Of a stretch of 64,000 nucleotides of DNA, positions 7,780 to 16,684 are shown in pieces. Each line of letters opens with the position of its first letter. Positions within the stretch are counted from its first letter, which is position 1. Under the pieces are notes generated by a model. That model saw only the letters and a program-made list of their open reading frames with translations, was not told the origin of the DNA and searched no databases. This DNA comes from Candidatus Melainabacteria bacterium (GTDB taxonomy: Bacteria > Cyanobacteriota > Vampirovibrionia > Obscuribacterales > Obscuribacteraceae). The DNA is taken from contig PLXC01000119.1 of assembly GCA_003151275.1 (NCBI GenBank), forward strand, positions 15,946 through 79,945, written 5' to 3'. A program made the translations under genes and the position numbers.

Positions 7780-9609
7780 TCAGTGTCTCTTAGCCTTAGG
7801 CTTGCCGCCTTTAGGCTTGGTTTCGCCGGCAGGCTTTGCAGCCAATTTGGCTGAGTCAATCGCGAAGAATTTCTCAAGTATGGCTTTTGCAATGGGCGCA
7901 CAAGTCGAGCCACCGTGACCGCCGTGTTCGACGAATGCGGCTATCGCTATTCTGGGCTTATCCGCTGGGGCATAGCAAGCAAACCAGGCATGCGTCTTGC
8001 TTCCAGCCGGCGGTGCTTCTGCTGATCCTGTTTTCCCAGCCACCTCGATGCCACCGAGCTTGGTGGCGCCACCTGTGCCGCTGGCGACCACAGCTTTCAG
8101 TCCAGCAAGAACAACGGCAAGATATTCAGGATGTGTTTTTACTTTCTCAGGTCGAGGAGGGGGAATTTGTCTGTCACCGATCTTGATGGCGAAGTGAAGA
8201 TTCGGTATTTGTCCCCTCATTCCTAAGCCGGCAAATATTCTTGCTGCCTGGGTGGGTGTAACTTGGACGTATGTTTGACCGATAGCCATGTGCAAGGTGT
8301 TACCTGGGTACCACTTTTCGTGATAGACACGTTCTTTCCATGCCGAGTCTGGGACGAGACCCATGCCCTCGTGTCTCAGTTCGACTCCAGTTGGCCGGCC
8401 GGCGCCAAACTTGACGCCCCATTCCTTGATTTGCTCCGGCTTTAATTTAAGTCCCATTTGATAAAAAGCTGAATCCCTAGACCAGGCTAGGCACTTGACC
8501 AGATCGAACAGACCCGTGGTCTTCGTCCAGTCGCCGAAGAAGAAGCCACCAAGGCTGATACCACCAGAGACGTGCAATTTAGTATCAGGTTTTACCACCT
8601 TGCTTTCTAAGGCAGCCAGCAAAGTGATCGCCTTCCAAATTGAACCAGGTGGAAACCCTGACAAGGCGCGATTAAAGAGCGGGTGGTCGGGGGCATTGAT
8701 TTTTTTCCAGACTGCAGGCGTGATTTTTCGCGTGAAGACATTTGGATCAAAACTCGGACGTGACACCATGGCCAGGACTTCGCCGTTTTGAGGATCGATT
8801 GCTACCACTGCTCCGGATTTTGCACCGAGCGCCTGAAACGCAGTTTTCTGGAGGTCTAAATCGATTGAGGTGACAATCGAACGCCCCGGAGTTGGCTCTC
8901 TCGTTACTACAGGCTTGGATGTTTCAGCGGACAGGGACTGTCCCATGGCATTCACCCGAACACGCTGTTCGCCATCTACTCCGCGCAGCTGGACATCGTA
9001 CAGACGCTCAATACCATCTTGTCCGACGATATCACCCATGTGACGGTCCGGCCTTAGTTTCAACTGCGATTGAGTAATCTGCCCGCAGTAACCTAGCGAA
9101 TGCGCAACTAATTCACCTTGCGTGTAATTGCGGCTGATGTCGGGGAGAATATCGATGCCGGGTAAAAACAGCTTTTGTTCATAAAAGCGGCTCACTGTAT
9201 CGACATCCAAATCCCTTTCGATCACCACCGGAACGGGCGAATGTGAACCTTTTGCTTTGAGGATGACGTTCAGCACTTTCGGCGCTGGTTCATCCAATAC
9301 TTTGGCCAGTCGGTAAGCTAGATCCTTGGCGTGTTCGATTTGCATCGGAATTGCAATCATTGAAAGTGATTGTTTATTGGTGGCAAGCAGGTTCCCATGC
9401 CGATCATAAATTGTGCCGCGCGGAGCGCGCAAAAATGTTACTCGGGTTGAATTGTCTATCGCTTGATTGTGGTAATAGTTGTTTTGTAAAATTTGCAACC
9501 AACATAGTCTGGCCAACAATGTTGTCACCGCCGCCACAATCACCACTGAAAGAATGACCATTTTCAGAATCGGATTGTAGTTCTGGCTGCCTAAAACGTT
9601 CTGACTCAT
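7780..9609 (-). CDS. mrdA: Penicillin-binding protein 2 (elongasome transpeptidase)
   Basis: 609 aa, class B PBP that cross-links peptidoglycan during lateral-wall growth, working with the MreBCD scaffold. A single N-terminal membrane anchor (about 15-35) precedes the dimerisation domain with RGTIYDRHG (about 64-72) and the transpeptidase domain. Active-site motifs: SIWK (nucleophile S323, K326), SRD (377-379, an SxD form of the SxN motif) and KTG (526-528). The C-terminus is unusually Lys/Pro/Gly-rich. Its start overlaps the mreD stop by 4 bases, and it ends the hfq-mreBCD-mrdA cluster. Confidence 0.95.
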   Translation of the reverse strand: MSQNVLGSQNYNPILKMVILSVVIVAAVTTLLARLCWLQILQNNYYHNQAIDNSTRVTFLRAPRGTIYDRHGNLLATNKQSLSMIAIPMQIEHAKDLAYRLAKVLDEPAPKVLNVILKAKGSHSPVPVVIERDLDVDTVSRFYEQKLFLPGIDILPDISRNYTQGELVAHSLGYCGQITQSQLKLRPDRHMGDIVGQDGIERLYDVQLRGVDGEQRVRVNAMGQSLSAETSKPVVTREPTPGRSIVTSIDLDLQKTAFQALGAKSGAVVAIDPQNGEVLAMVSRPSFDPNVFTRKITPAVWKKINAPDHPLFNRALSGFPPGSIWKAITLLAALESKVVKPDTKLHVSGGISLGGFFFGDWTKTTGLFDLVKCLAWSRDSAFYQMGLKLKPEQIKEWGVKFGAGRPTGVELRHEGMGLVPDSAWKERVYHEKWYPGNTLHMAIGQTYVQVTPTQAARIFAGLGMRGQIPNLHFAIKIGDRQIPPPRPEKVKTHPEYLAVVLAGLKAVVASGTGGATKLGGIEVAGKTGSAEAPPAGSKTHAWFACYAPADKPRIAIAAFVEHGGHGGSTCAPIAKAILEKFFAIDSAKLAAKPAGETKPKGGKPKAKRH

Positions 9610-10214
9610 GGCGATTGCACCGAGTCATGCAGCCTAGAAAATTTGTACCACTCGCGCATTGGGAAGAAAATAAATGGTGCCATCAACGAATTCAAAACTG
9701 CTTCAGGAAAAGCGACTACGCTCAAGTGCTGAAGAACATCCGGTCTACCCATCAAGGCTAGCTGCAAGGCCATGATTGATTCGGCAAACACCGTGGCCAA
9801 GAAAACTAGTGGGATGCATAAAAATGTCGCCTGGTTGAAGTTTTGCAGAGTGAAATAACCCGCAATCCAGCCAATTAGAGGATAAGCAATCGGATAAGCC
9901 GGCAACACCGAAGCGAACAATGCACCAAAGAAGGCTCCGACCAAAGCACCGCTCAGTGAGCCGGATAGCGCCTGTCTGGCAATCACTTGTCCCAGAGTAC
10001 TGACCCGTAATTCGTTGGGACGTGGCGCCAACAATGGGGAGCCGAAGACTGAGCCCCAGATGATTGTAAACGTGAGAGGCAAACTCGCCAGAACTTCTCT
10101 AAAGGTCAGCGTGGTAAACACAGTTAGCTGTATTAACCACGCGAAACAGACAATTAACGCCGTGACGCCAATTTCACCGATCCGTTTTTGCGTGCGAACT
10201 GACATCAACGCCAT
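9606..10214 (-). CDS. mreD: Rod shape-determining membrane protein MreD
   Basis: 202 aa, very hydrophobic, with about five to six membrane helices. Sequence alone is weakly diagnostic, as is usual for MreD, but position between mreC and mrdA and topology fit well. It is a membrane part of the elongasome linking MreB/MreC to the PBP2-RodA machinery. It overlaps mrdA by 4 bases and starts 11 bases after the mreC stop, indicating one transcript. Confidence 0.85.
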   Translation of the reverse strand: MALMSVRTQKRIGEIGVTALIVCFAWLIQLTVFTTLTFREVLASLPLTFTIIWGSVFGSPLLAPRPNELRVSTLGQVIARQALSGSLSGALVGAFFGALFASVLPAYPIAYPLIGWIAGYFTLQNFNQATFLCIPLVFLATVFAESIMALQLALMGRPDVLQHLSVVAFPEAVLNSLMAPFIFFPMREWYKFSRLHDSVQSP

Positions 10215-10225
10215 AGCTTCGCTCC

Positions 10226-11029
10226 TTATTCAAGCGGGGGCAAAACCAGAACCTGGCTTAAATCGTAACAGTTCTCGGAAAGCTTTACTTCGATTTGCAG
10301 AGCCGCTCCATTGTTCTCTCTGCGCACAGCGCTGACAGTCCCGACAGGATGATTTTCGGGGAATGTGCCACCTTTGCCCAAACACAAAATTTTGTCGCCT
10401 GCATCAACGTTCGTACCTACGGGCACGTAATCAATTTTGGCTGGACTTGAGTAGGCCCCTGACAAAATACCAGTCAAGCCAATCCTTGAAATAACGACAC
10501 CCAATTTTTGGTCTGGATCTGTGAGCAATCGCACCACGCTGGCGTCGCTCGTAGCACTAACCACTTGCCCCACCACTCCATCACTGGTGATCACGGCTGA
10601 GCCTTTTCTGACTCCGTTTAGTGTGCCCTTGTCGATCACCACTTGGTTGAACCAATTGTCTGGATTGCGGGCAATTACCTCGGCGGCAATCGTTTTGCGG
10701 TCCGATTTTGATTTCAAACCGAGCAGCGCGCGCAGTTTATTGGTATCACGAGATTGTTGCCTGAGCCGCGTCAACTCAAGCTCTTGCTTGGCCAATTTCG
10801 TCTCGTAACCCTTTATTTTTTCGGAAGATTCGAGCACCTGTTGAGCTAAATTTTTGGTTGACTCAACTTGGTAGGAGCCTTTAGCGACAATGGCAGTTAT
10901 CCATGTCTGGATGCCCAAAACGGCGCCGCTGATTGGCCCTGCAACCATCCAAATTAAGACCAGAATAAAGAGGAATTCCGCAGTGGATTCCGTGTCTACA
11001 GGCAGTCGACCTTGATTTGGAGGGGCCAA
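10226..11029 (-). CDS. mreC: Rod shape-determining protein MreC
   Basis: 267 aa. One N-terminal membrane helix (about 18-45), a coiled coil (about 55-95, with LEL and LRQQ heptads), then the beta-rich periplasmic MreC domain with the family motifs VIDKGTLNGVRKGSAV, DGVVGQV and LLTDPDQKLGV. It is the periplasmic scaffold that bridges MreB/MreD and PBP2. It starts 10 bases after the mreB stop within the mre operon. Length is typical. Confidence 0.95.
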   Translation of the reverse strand: MAPPNQGRLPVDTESTAEFLFILVLIWMVAGPISGAVLGIQTWITAIVAKGSYQVESTKNLAQQVLESSEKIKGYETKLAKQELELTRLRQQSRDTNKLRALLGLKSKSDRKTIAAEVIARNPDNWFNQVVIDKGTLNGVRKGSAVITSDGVVGQVVSATSDASVVRLLTDPDQKLGVVISRIGLTGILSGAYSSPAKIDYVPVGTNVDAGDKILCLGKGGTFPENHPVGTVSAVRRENNGAALQIEVKLSENCYDLSQVLVLPPLE

Positions 11030-11039
11030 ATTCTAGCCC

Positions 11040-12101
11040 TCAATTCTGTGAAATACACTGTTCAAGAACGCGACGAAACGCGGGTTCGCTCAGCATTCTG
11101 CCTGTGCCTATAGCAACGCAAGAGAGCGGATCGTCAGCGATGAATACAGGCACTTCGGTCTCGTTAGAGATCAATTCGTCCAGTCCTTGTAGAAGCGCAC
11201 CACCCCCGGTCAACATGATGCCCCGGTTAAATATGTCAGCTGCAAGTTCTGGCGGCGTTCGTTCAAGCGTGCGTCGCACCGCTTCCACGATCTGGTGCAG
11301 TGGCTCTGCAAGCGCTTCGCGCACTTCACCGCGGCTGACCGACACGGTTCTGGGAAGACCGTTAATTAAGTTCAATCCACGCACATCATATTTATCATTT
11401 TCAACTGAGTTGCAGGCTGAGCCGAGTCTAAATTTGATATCTTCTGCTGTTCTCTCACCGATAGCTAGGCTATGAACTTTTTTTAGATACTGGACAATGG
11501 CGTCGTTTAACTCGTCTCCAGCGATGCGGATCGATTCGTTGACAACAATGCCAGATAAACTGATCACTGCTACTTCTGTCGTGCCACCACCGATGTCAAT
11601 AATCATTGACCCGGTCGGCTCAGCCACCGGTAGTCCGGCCCCAATTGCGGCAGCCATCGGTTCTTCCGGCAGATATATTTGTCCGGCTTTGGCGTTGATG
11701 GCCGCATCACGGATTGCGCGTTTTTCAACGCTTGTCACGCCGGAAGGGACGCCAATTGCCATGTAAGGGTTCATGAAGCCGCGATTGCCACTGACTCTCT
11801 CGATAAATTTCTTGAGCATCACTTCAGCAAACTTGAAATCGGCGATCACGCCGTCTCTCAGAGGGCGGCAAGCCGTTACGCCAATCGGAGTTCGACCAAT
11901 CATGGCCCGCGCTTCTTCGCCAACAGCTAAGACTGTGTTTGTTTGATCGTCGACGGCCACGACTGAGGGCTCGCGCAGCACGACACCTTTGTTAGTCAGG
12001 TAGATGAGCGTGTTTGCCGTGCCGAGATCGATGCCAATTTCTTGCCGGAAAAAACCTTTGAACAAAATTTCCGAGCCCCACGTGAAGTCGTCAGCAACCA
12101 A
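11040..12101 (-). CDS. mreB: Rod shape-determining actin homologue MreB
   Basis: 353 aa cytoskeletal ATPase that forms membrane-bound filaments guiding elongation. Actin-fold motifs: phosphate 1 IGIDLGTANTL near residue 23, phosphate 2 DIGGGTTEVAV near 168, and the adenosine motif LTGGGALLQGLDEL near the C-terminus. The N-terminal extension before IGIDLG is about 20 residues, with FFR similar to the usual amphipathic start. It lies downstream of hfq on the same strand (about 130 bp gap), followed by mreC, mreD and mrdA. Confidence 0.97.
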   Translation of the reverse strand: MVADDFTWGSEILFKGFFRQEIGIDLGTANTLIYLTNKGVVLREPSVVAVDDQTNTVLAVGEEARAMIGRTPIGVTACRPLRDGVIADFKFAEVMLKKFIERVSGNRGFMNPYMAIGVPSGVTSVEKRAIRDAAINAKAGQIYLPEEPMAAAIGAGLPVAEPTGSMIIDIGGGTTEVAVISLSGIVVNESIRIAGDELNDAIVQYLKKVHSLAIGERTAEDIKFRLGSACNSVENDKYDVRGLNLINGLPRTVSVSRGEVREALAEPLHQIVEAVRRTLERTPPELAADIFNRGIMLTGGGALLQGLDELISNETEVPVFIADDPLSCVAIGTGRMLSEPAFRRVLEQCISQN

Positions 12102-12235
12102 TGCTGATACACGCCAAGTCTAACACAAATGCCCGTATGATGGCATTTCAGCGATTCTTGTAAGCAAAGGATAACTAGACTGTAAGTGCGCGACTTGTGC
12201 GTACAGGCGATATATTTGTCGAGACTACCCGATAA

Positions 12236-12454
12236 CTATTTGATTACTCTGTATCCAAGCACCGAGGTGCGGACCAAGGTAATAGGTCCTTCATACTCTT
12301 GTACCAAGGAAAAGCAGCTGTCGTCGAACCATCTCAAAGTGCCGACGAACTTGTCCCCGTTGCTAAGAAGAAACTCCAGCTTAACCTTATCTCTGATGAA
12401 TTTTTGCAGTTCGGCAACGCTAGGACTTCTGCTTTCTTGACCGCTTACAGTCAT
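12236..12454 (-). CDS. hfq: Hfq, cyanobacterial type
   Basis: 72-aa Sm-like RNA-binding protein. The core PSVAELQKFIRDKV, GDKFVGTLRW and the closing VLGYRVI resemble the divergent Hfq of cyanobacteria (GTIRW in the Sm1 loop) more than E. coli Hfq; the classic YKHA motif of Sm2 is absent, as in cyanobacterial forms. It would form hexamers that bind RNA, although cyanobacterial Hfq is known also to act through the pilus machinery. It is the first gene of the - strand cluster leading into mreB. The type supports placing the organism near cyanobacteria. Confidence 0.8.
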   Translation of the reverse strand: MTVSGQESRSPSVAELQKFIRDKVKLEFLLSNGDKFVGTLRWFDDSCFSLVQEYEGPITLVRTSVLGYRVIK

Positions 12455-12490
12455 TGACTGGGCACCTGTGCTGTTAACTTTATGCCTATA

Positions 12491-12519
12491 AGCGTACTCA
12501 CGGCATAGTCTTGTGTCAA
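12491..12519 (-). promoter_or_regulatory. Candidate sigma70 promoter for hfq
   Basis: On the - strand, a perfect -35 TTGACA (12514-12519) is followed by a 17-bp spacer and a weak -10 TACGCT (12491-12496). Transcription would start about 30 bases before the hfq ATG at 12454. Confidence 0.4.
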
Positions 12520-12540
12520 ATTGATCGAGGATTGTACGCT

Positions 12541-12710
12541 GCGGCAGCTTCGTCCTTCACCTGAGCGGCTCAGGTGTGGCTTAGTCGCGGGTCAGGAAGC
12601 TCCGAGGTGTCTGGCCGCTTAGCGGAGTCTGGCCGCTTAGCAGCAGACAAGGCACATGTGTTGTCCAGATGCACTACCCGTGGTGCAACCCAGGAAAGCC
12701 ACAACAATCA
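12541..12710. ncRNA. Highly structured intergenic block, candidate non-coding RNA
   Basis: The 345-base gap between hfq and the next gene has no credible frame but dense pairing: an 8-bp stem with a CGG loop (12558-12576) enclosed by AGCTTC/GAAGCT (about 12546-12600); a 15-bp direct repeat at 12609-12623 and 12627-12641, each copy containing part of a CCGCT/AGCGG hairpin; GTCTG/CAGAC around it; and a TGCAC/GTGCA stem near 12669-12686 inside TGTTGT/ACAACA. Strand is uncertain. It is not a recognisable tmRNA, RNase P, SRP or 6S RNA by eye. Confidence 0.4.
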
Positions 12711-12799
12711 AGAATAAAGCTAACTGAGGTCTAGGGTTTTTGCTGTGTTCCTGCTGACGTTATGCCGTCACAATGGTTTCGGAATGAAAGAGAAACGCG

Positions 12800-13156
12800 A
12801 TGCGAACCTGGACTGTCAAAACCAAGCAAGTTTTCCTTTTGAGCGTAGCTCTGATGGTGTTTTTGAGCTACCTCTTCTTTCGAGTGCGGATGGCCACTGG
12901 CATGCCCATTGTGCACACCGTCTGGAGTGGGGAATTGGCGTCGTTACTGCGCACAATTGCTCGCTCAGTCCAAATTCTGGGAATGTTGGCCGGAGTTTCC
13001 ACTCTTGTTGCGGCGGCGCGAAGGTGGCGAGAGAAACAGCCGCTTGTCTATGCTCAGGTCTTTCAAGCGGTCATACTGTGCAGTGCAAGTTTTGTCACGC
13101 CGGAATTGTCGGCTCACTGTATTCCAGTGCTATTCGGGGTTATGCTCGACTTTTAG
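12800..13156 (+). CDS. Small membrane protein of unknown function
   Basis: 118 aa with an N-terminal membrane helix (about 10-28), a second hydrophobic region (about 45-72) and a third near the C-terminus (about 85-115). No family recognised. The ATG at 12800 follows GAGAAACGCG with only a weak ribosome-binding site. Its 3' end overlaps the 3' end of the convergent TPR gene by 27 bases, so the two transcripts would be antisense there. A real gene is plausible but not certain. Confidence 0.5.
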   Translation: MRTWTVKTKQVFLLSVALMVFLSYLFFRVRMATGMPIVHTVWSGELASLLRTIARSVQILGMLAGVSTLVAAARRWREKQPLVYAQVFQAVILCSASFVTPELSAHCIPVLFGVMLDF

Positions 13157-14302
13157 GCCGTGAGGAAGACTTGGTGAACTTGTGTCACTACTCAAGATCA
13201 CCTCGGCTTCTTTGTTTCGTCCCAGCAATTTCAAAATAGCGACGTAGGATTTCACAGAGCTTACCGTGTCAGGATGCTGAGGTCCTAGTGCGGCTTTACG
13301 CACATTCAGGGCCCGCTTGTAGTAATGTTCAGCTTCAGCGAAAGACTTTTTCTGTTCGTAGTACGCACCCAAGTTTGTCAGATCATCTGCTACGGATGGG
13401 TGCTCGAATCCGAACAGGCTCTGATGAATCGCTAGTGCTTTTTTGAATGTGGGCTCAACTTGATCGAGGTTGCCGCGCACCATGTTTACTCTAGCGAGGC
13501 TAGCGGCAATCGCTACTGTAGTAGGGTGCTCTTTTCCGAGCACTTTTTGATCGACTGAAAGGGCGCGTTTGAAGTATTTTTCGGCATCATCGTATCGCTT
13601 TTGATGGAAATACAAATTGCCTAAATTTCCTAATGTCGTGGCAAAATCGGGATTGTTGACCCCCAAGACTTTTTCGCGTGTTTCTAAACAACGCATGTAC
13701 AAAGTCTCTGACTCAGCGAATCGTCCCTGTCGATCATATAGGGCCGCCAGGTTGTTGTAGGTCGAGGCGATGCTTTCATCGTTTTTATCCAGTTTTTTTT
13801 CTTTTATCGCTAACGACTTTTTGTATAGTTTTTCGGCCTCCGAGTAGTTCGCTTGAATTGCATAGAGCACGGCCATGTTGCCTAAAGTTCTAGCCACAGA
13901 CATGTTCTCGGGCCCGAGAAGTTTCTCTTTTATGGCCAGCGATTTTTTGTAAGATTTTTCCGCATCTGGATATTTTCCGGTCAGTCTCTGCATCTCGGCA
14001 ATATTGTTGATCGTTGCCGCTAAATTTAAATCCTCTTTTCCAGATTTTTGGGCCTCAATTAAAGCCAGCTGGAACAGCATGTTGGCTCGTTTGTAGTCAG
14101 CATCAAGCAAGGCTTTGCGACCTGCGACGTTGTATTTGGACCAGAGCGTTTGCTCAGGCTCGTCGACATCGACCGTAAACTTTTTGCTGCCATAATCGGT
14201 GTACTCGCCAGCTTGTACCGTCTCGAAAAAGCCGATGCTAAGCGAGGAGACGACTATCGCCACCAAAAGCTGTGATGCTGACTTAAGCTTAGTCAGATCC
14301 AT
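13130..14302 (-). CDS. Exported tetratricopeptide-repeat protein (kinesin-light-chain-like TPRs)
   Basis: About 390 aa from ATG 14302, preferred over the ATG at 14335 because it begins a clean signal peptide ([10 protein letters not shown], hydrophobic core, VQA cleavage site). Then come about six 42-residue TPRs with motifs such as TYNNLAALYDRQGRFAESE and TLGNLGNLYFHQKRYDDAE, the kinesin-light-chain/TPR_10-12 type. Such repeats bind protein partners. Its start overlaps the stop of the glycosyltransferase gene, so the two are coupled. Partner unknown. Confidence 0.85.
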   Translation of the reverse strand: MDLTKLKSASQLLVAIVVSSLSIGFFETVQAGEYTDYGSKKFTVDVDEPEQTLWSKYNVAGRKALLDADYKRANMLFQLALIEAQKSGKEDLNLAATINNIAEMQRLTGKYPDAEKSYKKSLAIKEKLLGPENMSVARTLGNMAVLYAIQANYSEAEKLYKKSLAIKEKKLDKNDESIASTYNNLAALYDRQGRFAESETLYMRCLETREKVLGVNNPDFATTLGNLGNLYFHQKRYDDAEKYFKRALSVDQKVLGKEHPTTVAIAASLARVNMVRGNLDQVEPTFKKALAIHQSLFGFEHPSVADDLTNLGAYYEQKKSFAEAEHYYKRALNVRKAALGPQHPDTVSSVKSYVAILKLLGRNKEAEVILSSDTSSPSLPHGLKVEHNPE

Positions 14303-15551
14303 CTGTTGAAAGTGAAGCCGAATCAAGCGCGGCATCTAACTTTTTCTTGCTGTTCGGCTGGATTGTTTTTGAGGTGTTGACGGTGTATTGCCTGCCTTTC
14401 CAATTCACCTTACTGCCACTAAGAACGAGATAGGCTGCGTGCAGCTGCAGTACCGATACTGAAAGGCAACCAAAAGGCAACCAAAAGAAGTGCCACCATT
14501 TTGTACCAGCTCGGTGATCTGCTGTCCGTCTGAACCAAAGAATCAAAATAAACAATTGAGCAATCACTAATATCGTAATTGGCAGTAGAAACGGTGAGAT
14601 CTCTGCCTGGGCGATCTCTGCCTGGGCCCACATGTTGCACACTGCGATCAATTCCAGAAATGGTGCAACCAAGACGAAGTTGAGCAAGATGATGATCGCG
14701 AATAAATTAAAAACATGACTATCGATCAAGGAATAAAGGTTCTTCGTCCAGCCCTGCCACATACTCTCAAGGTCTGTATACATCCTGACGCTGTACAAGG
14801 TTTTGCCATCTGCCACCAAAATCTTGTAGCCATTTTCCTTAAATACACGCGCAATCGCATGGTCTTCGACAATTTCGTCTCTTACACTTTGATGACCACC
14901 CAAGGCGTCATACGACGTTCGTCTGCAAATAATGTATTGACCGTACGCATACGCTCTTTTAGCTCGAGGATTGTTGACGCTGTGAAACGGATCACCCAAA
15001 ACGAATGAACTAAGCAGCGTTGGCATGACCAACTTTTCCCAGAAACTGCCCAACTCTTGCATAGGCACGAAAGAAACCAGATCTGTTTTATTTGAGATAG
15101 AATACGCGACTGCGTCTCGAATCGAATTTTTTTCGTGACAGGTATCGGCGTCGGTAAAAATGTACCAGTCGCCCGAAGCGTAGCCAACGGCATGAGCCAG
15201 TGCGTTGCATTTGCCTATCCATCCGGTCGGAGCGTCTTTGCCGCGAACATACTTGACTCGACTGTCTCGCTTGGCATAGCTTTCAATAATTTCGCCCGTT
15301 CGATCGGTGGAGCGATCGTCTATTACAACTAGCTCGAAGTTAGGGTAATCTTGCAGGAGCAACGAATCTAAGCATCGCTCTATTTTTGCTTCCTCGTTGC
15401 GCGCTGGCACGAGAATGCTCACAAAGGGAAGATTCTGATCGTTTATTTTGGAGCGCTCCACCCCGCGCAGGCAGGTGTAAAACGCTACCGTTAGAGAGAA
15501 CATAAACAGAATTACAATTGCGTTGGCGAGGACAAAACTGAAGAAAATCAT
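14289..15551 (-). CDS. Membrane glycosyltransferase family 2
   Basis: 420 aa. An N-terminal membrane helix (about 3-28) precedes a GT-A domain (about 40-270) with [11 protein letters not shown], a DDRSTD motif, the metal-binding DADT, the EDHAIA acid motif and QGWTKN in the place of QxxRW; three further membrane helices follow. This layout matches processive or lipid-linked sugar transferases such as CrtQ/HpnI-like enzymes that glycosylate carotenoid or hopanoid lipids. The substrate is not determinable. It overlaps by 4 bases the stop of the upstream dehydrogenase gene. Confidence 0.85.
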   Translation of the reverse strand: MIFFSFVLANAIVILFMFSLTVAFYTCLRGVERSKINDQNLPFVSILVPARNEEAKIERCLDSLLLQDYPNFELVVIDDRSTDRTGEIIESYAKRDSRVKYVRGKDAPTGWIGKCNALAHAVGYASGDWYIFTDADTCHEKNSIRDAVAYSISNKTDLVSFVPMQELGSFWEKLVMPTLLSSFVLGDPFHSVNNPRAKRAYAYGQYIICRRTSYDALGGHQSVRDEIVEDHAIARVFKENGYKILVADGKTLYSVRMYTDLESMWQGWTKNLYSLIDSHVFNLFAIIILLNFVLVAPFLELIAVCNMWAQAEIAQAEISPFLLPITILVIAQLFILILWFRRTADHRAGTKWWHFFWLPFGCLSVSVLQLHAAYLVLSGSKVNWKGRQYTVNTSKTIQPNSKKKLDAALDSASLSTDGSD

Positions 15552-16420
15552 CCTGCATTACCGTATTCGTAAAACCCTTTACCCGTTTTGCGGCCGAAAT
15601 GGCCGGCTGAGACTAGCTGTCTCAATAGTGGACATGGTCGATACTTAGGGTCACCAAAACCTTCGTGAAGTGTTTCCATGATATGCATACAGATGTCGAG
15701 TCCGATGAAATCAGCAAGCGCCAGGGGACCCATCGGATGGTTGTATCCAAGAGTCATGCCTAGATCGATCTCCTGGGCCGTGGATAGACCTTCCATCAAG
15801 GCGAAAGCTGCCTCATTAACCAAGACCAGGCCAAGCCGGGTTGTGATGAAACCAGGCATATCTTTTGCCGTTATGATCGTTTTGCCGAGTTGATTGCCAA
15901 AAGTGCGCACCCGTTCAACGGTTTCGTTGGACGTGTCTATTCCGGGAATCAACTCGAGAAGCTTCATGATGTGCGCCGGAGAGAAAAAATGCATGCCGAT
16001 GAACTTATCTGAACGTTTTGTCGCCGCGGCCAGGCTGGTTATCGGTAATGACGAAGTGTTAGATGCGAAAATCGTTTCTTTGTTGCAGATCTGATCAAGC
16101 TTGTTAAAAAGATCACGTTTAGCTTGTAAATCTTCAGCAATCGCTTCGATGACAAGATCAGCCGAACCTGCTTCTTTGTGCTCAGTCGACGTTTTGATCC
16201 GTTTTTTACAGGCGCTCAACGCTTCGGCTGTTATAAAACCCTTATCTACAGAACTTTTGCCGAACTTATCGACTGCCGCTTCAGCTCTTTTCAGCGATTC
16301 AGCGGATATGTCGAACAGCGTTACAGTGGCCTTCGTTTTGGTGGCAATCAGGTAAGCGATGGCCGAGCCCATGAAACCGCTTCCCGCCATGAATACGTTC
16401 GAAATGGACGCCTCTGCCAT
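15548..16420 (-). CDS. hbd: 3-hydroxyacyl-CoA (3-hydroxybutyryl-CoA) dehydrogenase
   Basis: About 290 aa from ATG 16420; an upstream in-frame start at 16465 adds residues with no homology. NAD-binding [10 protein letters not shown], the SNTSSLPI motif, [15 protein letters not shown] with the catalytic His, and the C-terminal [16 protein letters not shown] are diagnostic. It catalyses NAD(P)-dependent interconversion of 3-hydroxyacyl-CoA and acetoacetyl-CoA-type substrates in fatty acid or butanoate metabolism. A final GFYEY motif is present. No thiolase or crotonase genes are adjacent. Confidence 0.93.
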   Translation of the reverse strand: MAEASISNVFMAGSGFMGSAIAYLIATKTKATVTLFDISAESLKRAEAAVDKFGKSSVDKGFITAEALSACKKRIKTSTEHKEAGSADLVIEAIAEDLQAKRDLFNKLDQICNKETIFASNTSSLPITSLAAATKRSDKFIGMHFFSPAHIMKLLELIPGIDTSNETVERVRTFGNQLGKTIITAKDMPGFITTRLGLVLVNEAAFALMEGLSTAQEIDLGMTLGYNHPMGPLALADFIGLDICMHIMETLHEGFGDPKYRPCPLLRQLVSAGHFGRKTGKGFYEYGNAG

Positions 16421-16508
16421 AGCCTTCTCTTGCCAACTTGTGCGATGCATTGGGACTGTACGCAATCATCCTATCATCCCACTTGTTAGCTTTTTCTAGG
16501 AGGCAACA

Positions 16509-16610
16509 GTGCAGGAACTGTGTGCCTGTCGCTTCTTTACCTCATATTGGCGGCCATGGGGCACTGAGAAAGTGTTTCATAGGAGATTTCTAATTCCCTT
16601 TTTAAGCTGA
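16509..16610 (+). CDS. Possible 33-aa leader peptide upstream of carboxylase
   Basis: A GTG at 16509 is preceded five bases earlier by a perfect AGGAGG (16498-16503) and opens 33 codons ending at TGA 16608. The peptide begins VQELCACRFFTSYW and is rich in aromatic and basic residues. It lies about 75 bases before the carboxylase start. Support is the ribosome-binding site only; no homology is recognised. A possible TTGACA -35 box lies at 16649-16654, just 3' of it. Confidence 0.25.
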   Translation: MQELCACRFFTSYWRPWGTEKVFHRRFLIPFLS

Positions 16611-16684
16611 TTATTTGGTAGCTTTGCAGATGCATTGCGGCCGTCTTATTGACATACACATTTGAAAAAACATAAGAGTTAGTC

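Noticed and set aside
12455..12799. tRNA, tmRNA, RNase P or SRP RNA in the hfq gap
   Set aside because: No T-loop GTTCRA motif, acceptor CCA context or class-specific core motif could be found.
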